DNA of 10,479 nt from Bacillota bacterium (GTDB taxonomy: Bacteria > Bacillota > Clostridia > Lachnospirales > Cellulosilyticaceae): contig JAEXBC010000407.1 of NCBI GenBank assembly GCA_023457875.1, positions 1 through 10,479 of the forward strand, read 5' to 3'. Positions within the stretch are counted from its first letter, which is position 1. Every line of letters starts with the position of its first letter. The translations under genes and the position numbers were made by a program. The notes beneath the pieces are model-generated. The model made no database searches. It saw only the letters and a program-made list of their open reading frames with translations, and was not told the origin of the DNA. This document shows, piece by piece, positions 7,547 to 10,479 of the stretch.

Positions 7547-8353
7547 ACTCATAACATTTTGCGAGATAATAATGGCAACATAAATAACTGGTGCCACAAA
7601 TAAAAAGCTGTCAAAGCGGTCTAATATACCGCCATGTCCTGGAAGAATGTTTCCAAAATCTTTCTCGTTAAAGAATCTTTTTATAGCAGAAGCTGCCAAG
7701 TCTCCAAATTGAGAGACAATAGCGCCTAACATCACTGCTATAACCACAAATATCACTTGCTGCCCAAGAATGGGTTCGCTCCAATGTGCAAATATAATGG
7801 TGTAAAAATAACCTATTACGCCTGCTCCTAGTACGCCGCCTATGCTACCCTCAATAGTTTTTTTAGGACTGAGTAAGGGCGCTAGTTTGTGCTTACCTAT
7901 TGAAACACCTGTAAAATAAGCACAGGTGTCAGAACCCCACGCACTGATTGGAACGAGCCATACCCAAAAGAAACCATATTCAAGTTCTCTCGTCAAAATC
8001 ATAAAGCTAAATAACAAACTACAATATAGCACTGAAAAAACAGTAACGGCTACATCTACTATAGAATATTTGGGGTATTTGATAACCATATACGTTAATA
8101 TGGCTATAATCAGTATCCCCAAAAAAAGTGTATAATACTTGGTCATGATGTCAAAAAACAAATAATACAGTAAGATGCCACTATACCCTATCCATTGAAT
8201 GGGACGATATTCTTTTTTGACTACGCCATATAACTCAAATAATGCAATAAAGCTAAGGAGCATCATGGTTAATTTTAACCAAGGGTTTCCAAAAGCCAAT
8301 ACCACGATCACAAATGGAATACCTAAAACTGCTGTAATAATCCTTGTGCGCAT
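7544..8353 (-). CDS. cdsA: Phosphatidate cytidylyltransferase (CDP-diacylglycerol synthase)
   Basis: Integral membrane enzyme making CDP-diacylglycerol from CTP and phosphatidate, the precursor of bacterial phospholipids. The 269 residues are strongly hydrophobic, with about seven or eight membrane helices (near 5-22, 27-45, 55-70, 75-91, 100-121, 170-190, 198-215, 250-265). The family signature spans 222-248: SAIKR (222-226), KD (231-232) and LPGHGGILDRFD (237-248), whose acidic residues bind metal. An upstream conserved block, DTCAYFTG (142-149) with SPKKTIEG (162-169), is also present. The ATG at 8351-8353 has AGGAGG 7 bases upstream. It follows uppS by 11 bases, the common Firmicutes pair, linking lipid carrier and phospholipid synthesis. 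Confidence 0.97.
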   Translation of the reverse strand: MRTRIITAVLGIPFVIVVLAFGNPWLKLTMMLLSFIALFELYGVVKKEYRPIQWIGYSGILLYYLFFDIMTKYYTLFLGILIIAILTYMVIKYPKYSIVDVAVTVFSVLYCSLLFSFMILTRELEYGFFWVWLVPISAWGSDTCAYFTGVSIGKHKLAPLLSPKKTIEGSIGGVLGAGVIGYFYTIIFAHWSEPILGQQVIFVVIAVMLGAIVSQFGDLAASAIKRFFNEKDFGNILPGHGGILDRFDSFLFVAPVIYVAIIISQNVMS

Positions 8354-8360
8354 ATTCTTT

Positions 8361-8367
8361 CCTCCTA
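8361..8367 (-). promoter_or_regulatory. cdsA ribosome binding site fused with the uppS stop
   Basis: TAGGAGG: the uppS stop TAG (8365-8367) overlaps the AGGAGG (8361-8366) placed 7 bases before the cdsA ATG. This favours coupled translation of the two genes. Confidence 0.82.
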
Positions 8368-9081
8368 TTCGCTACTTCCAAATCTTCTTTGTCTCCTGTT
8401 AAATTCATCAATAGCCGCATCAAACTCTTTCGTACTAAAATCAGGCCATAAACATGAGGCAAAGTAAAACTCTGTATAAGTCAATTGCCATGGCAAAAAA
8501 TTGCTGGTGCGTTCTTCTCCACTTGTACGAATCATTAACTCTGGATCAGGTATATCCTTTGTGTCTAAATAATCACTTATTAATGCTTCATTAATATCCA
8601 ATGCACTAAGTTTTTTATTTTCAATGGCTTTTCCTATCTTCTTAATAGCACGTACAAGTTCGTCTCGCCCACCATAGTTGAAAGCCATATTAAAATAAAT
8701 ACCTGACTTATCTTTTGTCATTTCCTCTAGCTTTACAATTTTTTGTTTTACGGAAGTAGAAATAACATCTGATTCTAAATCACCAATCACATGAAAACGA
8801 CTACAATCCTTAGCTTCATTCTTTATATTATTATCTAAATAGCGTTCAAATAGACTCATTAACCCATTGACTTCTTCTTTAGATCTATTCCAATTTTCAG
8901 TTGAAAATGCATAGACTGTTAAATATTTGACGCCAATACGCTCAGCATAGTCGATAATCTTTTCTAAAGTTTTGATACCTCTTCTATGTCCTTCGTTTCT
9001 AGGTAAGAGCCTTTGTTTTGCCCACCTACCATTACCATCCATAATAATCGCTATATGCTCAGGTATTTTTCGATTTGTCAT
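8365..9081 (-). CDS. uppS: Undecaprenyl diphosphate synthase (cis-prenyltransferase)
   Basis: Condenses IPP units onto farnesyl-PP to make the C55 lipid carrier for peptidoglycan and other wall polymers. The protein has 238 residues, close to the family norm of 240-260. The motifs are HIAIIMDGNGRWAK (9-22) with catalytic D15, RRG (33-35), YAFSTENW (57-64), NMAFNYGGRDEL (131-142), and IRTSGEERTSNFLPWQ (184-199) followed by E204, the conserved metal ligand. The ATG at 9079-9081 was chosen because AGGAGG (9089-9094) lies 7 bases upstream and the protein then begins as family members do. An ATG 17 codons earlier (9130-9132) stays in frame, but that extension would encode the terminator-like hairpin and the ribosome binding site. 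Its substrate IPP comes from the pathway of dxr and ispG in the same block. Confidence 0.97.
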   Translation of the reverse strand: MTNRKIPEHIAIIMDGNGRWAKQRLLPRNEGHRRGIKTLEKIIDYAERIGVKYLTVYAFSTENWNRSKEEVNGLMSLFERYLDNNIKNEAKDCSRFHVIGDLESDVISTSVKQKIVKLEEMTKDKSGIYFNMAFNYGGRDELVRAIKKIGKAIENKKLSALDINEALISDYLDTKDIPDPELMIRTSGEERTSNFLPWQLTYTEFYFASCLWPDFSTKEFDAAIDEFNRRQRRFGSSE

Positions 9082-9088
9082 ACCTCTT

Positions 9089-9094
9089 CCTCCT
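9089..9094 (-). promoter_or_regulatory. uppS ribosome binding site, decides the start
   Basis: AGGAGG with 7 bases to the ATG at 9079-9081. It lies only 5 bases after the U-tract of the upstream hairpin, which rules out a separate promoter between the two. Confidence 0.88.
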
Positions 9095-9099
9095 ATATC

Positions 9100-9124
9100 A
9101 AAAAACTCCTCTTTTATAGAGGAG
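9100..9124 (-). terminator. Intrinsic-terminator-like hairpin between frr and uppS
   Basis: Minus-strand reading gives CTCCTCT (9118-9124), a 5-base loop, AGAGGAG (9106-9112), then six T (9100-9105). The stem is a perfect 7 base pairs followed directly by the U-tract, the classic intrinsic terminator form, though short. It stands in the 79-base frr-uppS gap (9082-9160). No convincing promoter follows it, so it probably acts as a partial terminator or attenuator rather than a full operon end. Confidence 0.75.
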
Positions 9125-9160
9125 CATTTCATACTAGCTTCATTTAAGTGTAAGTATACC

Positions 9161-9715
9161 TTATACAGATAAAATTTCTTTACTTTTCTTATCTACTAAT
9201 GCATCAATCTCAGCAACAAATTTATCTGTTAACTTTTGCACTTCTTTATCTGCCACATCCATTTCATCCTTTGTGATTTCACTAGCTTTTTCCATTTTCT
9301 TAAATGTCTCAAGAGCATCACGACGAATATTTCTAATGGCTATCTTTGAATTTTCACCTTTTTTCTTAATATCTTTTGTTAAATCCTTACGACGTTCCTC
9401 CGTAAGTTCTGGAAATACAAGTCTAATAACTTTTCCATCGTTTGATGGATTAATACCAAGTTCAGATTCATTGATAGCTTTTTCAATTGCTTTTAGTAAA
9501 GAACCTTCCCATGGCTGTATTTGTAGTATTCTAGCTTCAGGGACTGTGATATTACCTACTTGTTGAAGTGGTGTAGGTACACCATAATAGTCTACCATAA
9601 TACGATCTAAAACATGTGGATTTGCTCTTCCTGCACGAATGGTAGCTAAATCATCACTAAAAGATCCTATTGACTTTTTCATCTTTTCTTCAAATTTTAC
9701 TAATGTTTCTTTCAT
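9161..9715 (-). CDS. frr: Ribosome recycling factor
   Basis: Works with EF-G to split post-termination ribosomes. The 184 residues match the family (about 185). The long three-helix bundle (helix 1 about 2-27, helices 2 and 3 about 105-184) is rich in charged residues. The small inserted domain lies at about 31-104, with IRAGRANPHVLDRIMVDYYG (26-45) and LQIQPWEGSLLKAIEKAI (64-81). The ERRKDLTK (107-114) and RNIRRDA (128-134) segments are family hallmarks of the tRNA-mimic arm. The ATG at 9713-9715 has AAGGAGG (9723-9729) 7 bases upstream. Another ATG at 9718-9720 is out of frame and meets a stop at once. It lies 19 bases after pyrH, the near-universal partner, and the terminator-like hairpin follows its stop. 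Confidence 0.98.
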   Translation of the reverse strand: MKETLVKFEEKMKKSIGSFSDDLATIRAGRANPHVLDRIMVDYYGVPTPLQQVGNITVPEARILQIQPWEGSLLKAIEKAINESELGINPSNDGKVIRLVFPELTEERRKDLTKDIKKKGENSKIAIRNIRRDALETFKKMEKASEITKDEMDVADKEVQKLTDKFVAEIDALVDKKSKEILSV

Positions 9716-9734
9716 ATCATATCCTCCTTATGCT

Positions 9735-10442
9735 TTACTCTTCTATATAAATTACAGTTCCTATATCTTCTCCATTAGCAACGCGGGTGATACTCTCTTT
9801 TGCCGACAAATCAAAAACAATGATAGGCAATTTTTGCTCAATACATAACGCTGCAGCCGCTGTATCTATTGCTTTTAAGTCCTTCTTCAGCATTTCTTGA
9901 CATGACAATCTATCATATTTTTTTGCCAACGGATTTGATTTTGGATCACTATCGTAAACACCATCTATATTCTTTGCAAATAGCAAGGTATCTGCTTCTA
10001 TCTCACAACCTCTAAGTACTGCTCCAGTATCTGTTGAAAAAAATGGATGCCCTGTTCCACCAGCAAAAAGGACAACCTTCCCTTGACTTAGGTCACGGAT
10101 CGCTTTATCTTTAGAAAATAATTCTGTCATGCTACCAACTACAAAGGGGGTCTGCACACTTACTGAAAGTCCCTGTGCGCGGCAAACATCTGCTACATAA
10201 ATAGCGTTCATGACTGTTGCTAGCATACCAATTTGGTCTGCCTTCGTACGGTCCATTGCTCCAGAAGTTCTTCCTCTCCAAAAGTTTCCTCCGCCAATCA
10301 CCACAGCCACCTCAAGACCATCTTGTATCAAAGTCTTTAACTGCTTCACTACACCCACAATGATGTCATGATCAAAACCTTGTTGTTTTTCTCCTGCTAA
10401 AGCTTCTCCACTCAATTTAACTAAGACACGCTTATATTTCAT
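9735..10442 (-). CDS. pyrH: UMP kinase
   Basis: Hexameric bacterial uridylate kinase of the amino-acid-kinase fold, converting UMP and ATP to UDP for RNA, DNA and wall-sugar nucleotides. The protein has 235 residues, the usual length. The motifs are KLSGEAL (9-15) for phosphate binding, the glycine loop VIGGGNFWRG (48-57), ADQIGMLATVMNA (68-80), the UMP-binding loop GGTGHPFFSTDTGA (128-141), and KNIDGVYDSDPK (157-168) at the ATP site. The ATG at 10440-10442 has AGGAGG (10451-10456) 8 bases upstream. The remaining 23 bases to the window edge show no gene end; rpsB and tsf usually precede it but lie outside. Family members are often inhibited by UTP, which cannot be judged from the sequence. 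Confidence 0.98.
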   Translation of the reverse strand: MKYKRVLVKLSGEALAGEKQQGFDHDIIVGVVKQLKTLIQDGLEVAVVIGGGNFWRGRTSGAMDRTKADQIGMLATVMNAIYVADVCRAQGLSVSVQTPFVVGSMTELFSKDKAIRDLSQGKVVLFAGGTGHPFFSTDTGAVLRGCEIEADTLLFAKNIDGVYDSDPKSNPLAKKYDRLSCQEMLKKDLKAIDTAAAALCIEQKLPIIVFDLSAKESITRVANGEDIGTVIYIEE

Positions 10443-10479
10443 CGTCTTTTCCTCCTGCTATCACTACTCTATCATAAAT

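Noticed and set aside
8253..8462. Minus-strand 69-codon frame bridging uppS and cdsA
   Set aside because: It overlaps both clear genes in another frame, including the uppS C-terminus and cdsA N-terminus, and has no motif.
9082..9132. 17-residue N-terminal extension of UppS from an upstream ATG
   Set aside because: It would translate through the terminator-like hairpin and the AGGAGG site, and family members begin near the chosen ATG.
9125..9163. Possible promoter for uppS upstream of the hairpin (TATACT or TAGTAT as -10)
   Set aside because: No acceptable -35 lies 16-18 bases upstream of either box, and a start there would still run into the hairpin.
1..10479. Novel defence, mobile or biosynthetic system
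   Set aside because: Every gene belongs to a widely conserved housekeeping family in a familiar order. There are no transposase, integrase, CRISPR or toxin-antitoxin signs.

Overview
This window is a run of conserved housekeeping genes, all read from the minus strand. The DNA is AT-rich, Shine-Dalgarno sites are strong (AGGAGG type), and the gene order pyrH-frr-uppS-cdsA-dxr-rseP-ispG / rimP-nusA-ylxR-ylxQ-infB is typical of Firmicutes. Having ispG after rseP, a MEP-pathway dxr, a single-PDZ RseP and a cysteine-rich YlxR points to the Clostridia. The genus cannot be fixed from the sequence alone.

Layout in transcription order, right to left. pyrH (UMP kinase) and frr (ribosome recycling factor) lie at 10442-9161. 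The 79-base frr-uppS gap holds a hairpin with a U6 tract just before the uppS ribosome binding site. An envelope and isoprenoid block follows at 9081-4285: uppS (undecaprenyl-PP synthase), cdsA (CDP-diacylglycerol synthase), dxr and ispG (MEP-pathway steps supplying the IPP and DMAPP that feed UppS), and rseP (intramembrane protease). These genes are very tightly packed, with stop codons that overlap the next start (TGATG, TAATG) or sit inside the next Shine-Dalgarno (TAGGAGG, TAGGAG).

The only clear promoter is in the 164-base gap between ispG and rimP: TTGATT, a 17-base spacer, then TATAAT. A 12-base palindrome covers the likely start point and a strong hairpin follows in the leader. It drives rimP-nusA-ylxR-ylxQ-infB, a transcription and translation operon. 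infB runs off the left edge and lacks about the last 110 residues by comparison with B. subtilis IF2.

I see no plus-strand genes, RNA genes, mobile elements, CRISPR arrays or sign of transfer, and no undescribed multi-gene system. What deserves a second look is regulatory (the frr-uppS hairpin and the rimP leader) or small protein variation (an apparent insertion in the NusA S1 domain and a four-cysteine YlxR). Four starts were chosen downstream of the longest open frame (ylxQ, nusA, rseP, uppS), for the reasons given in each entry.
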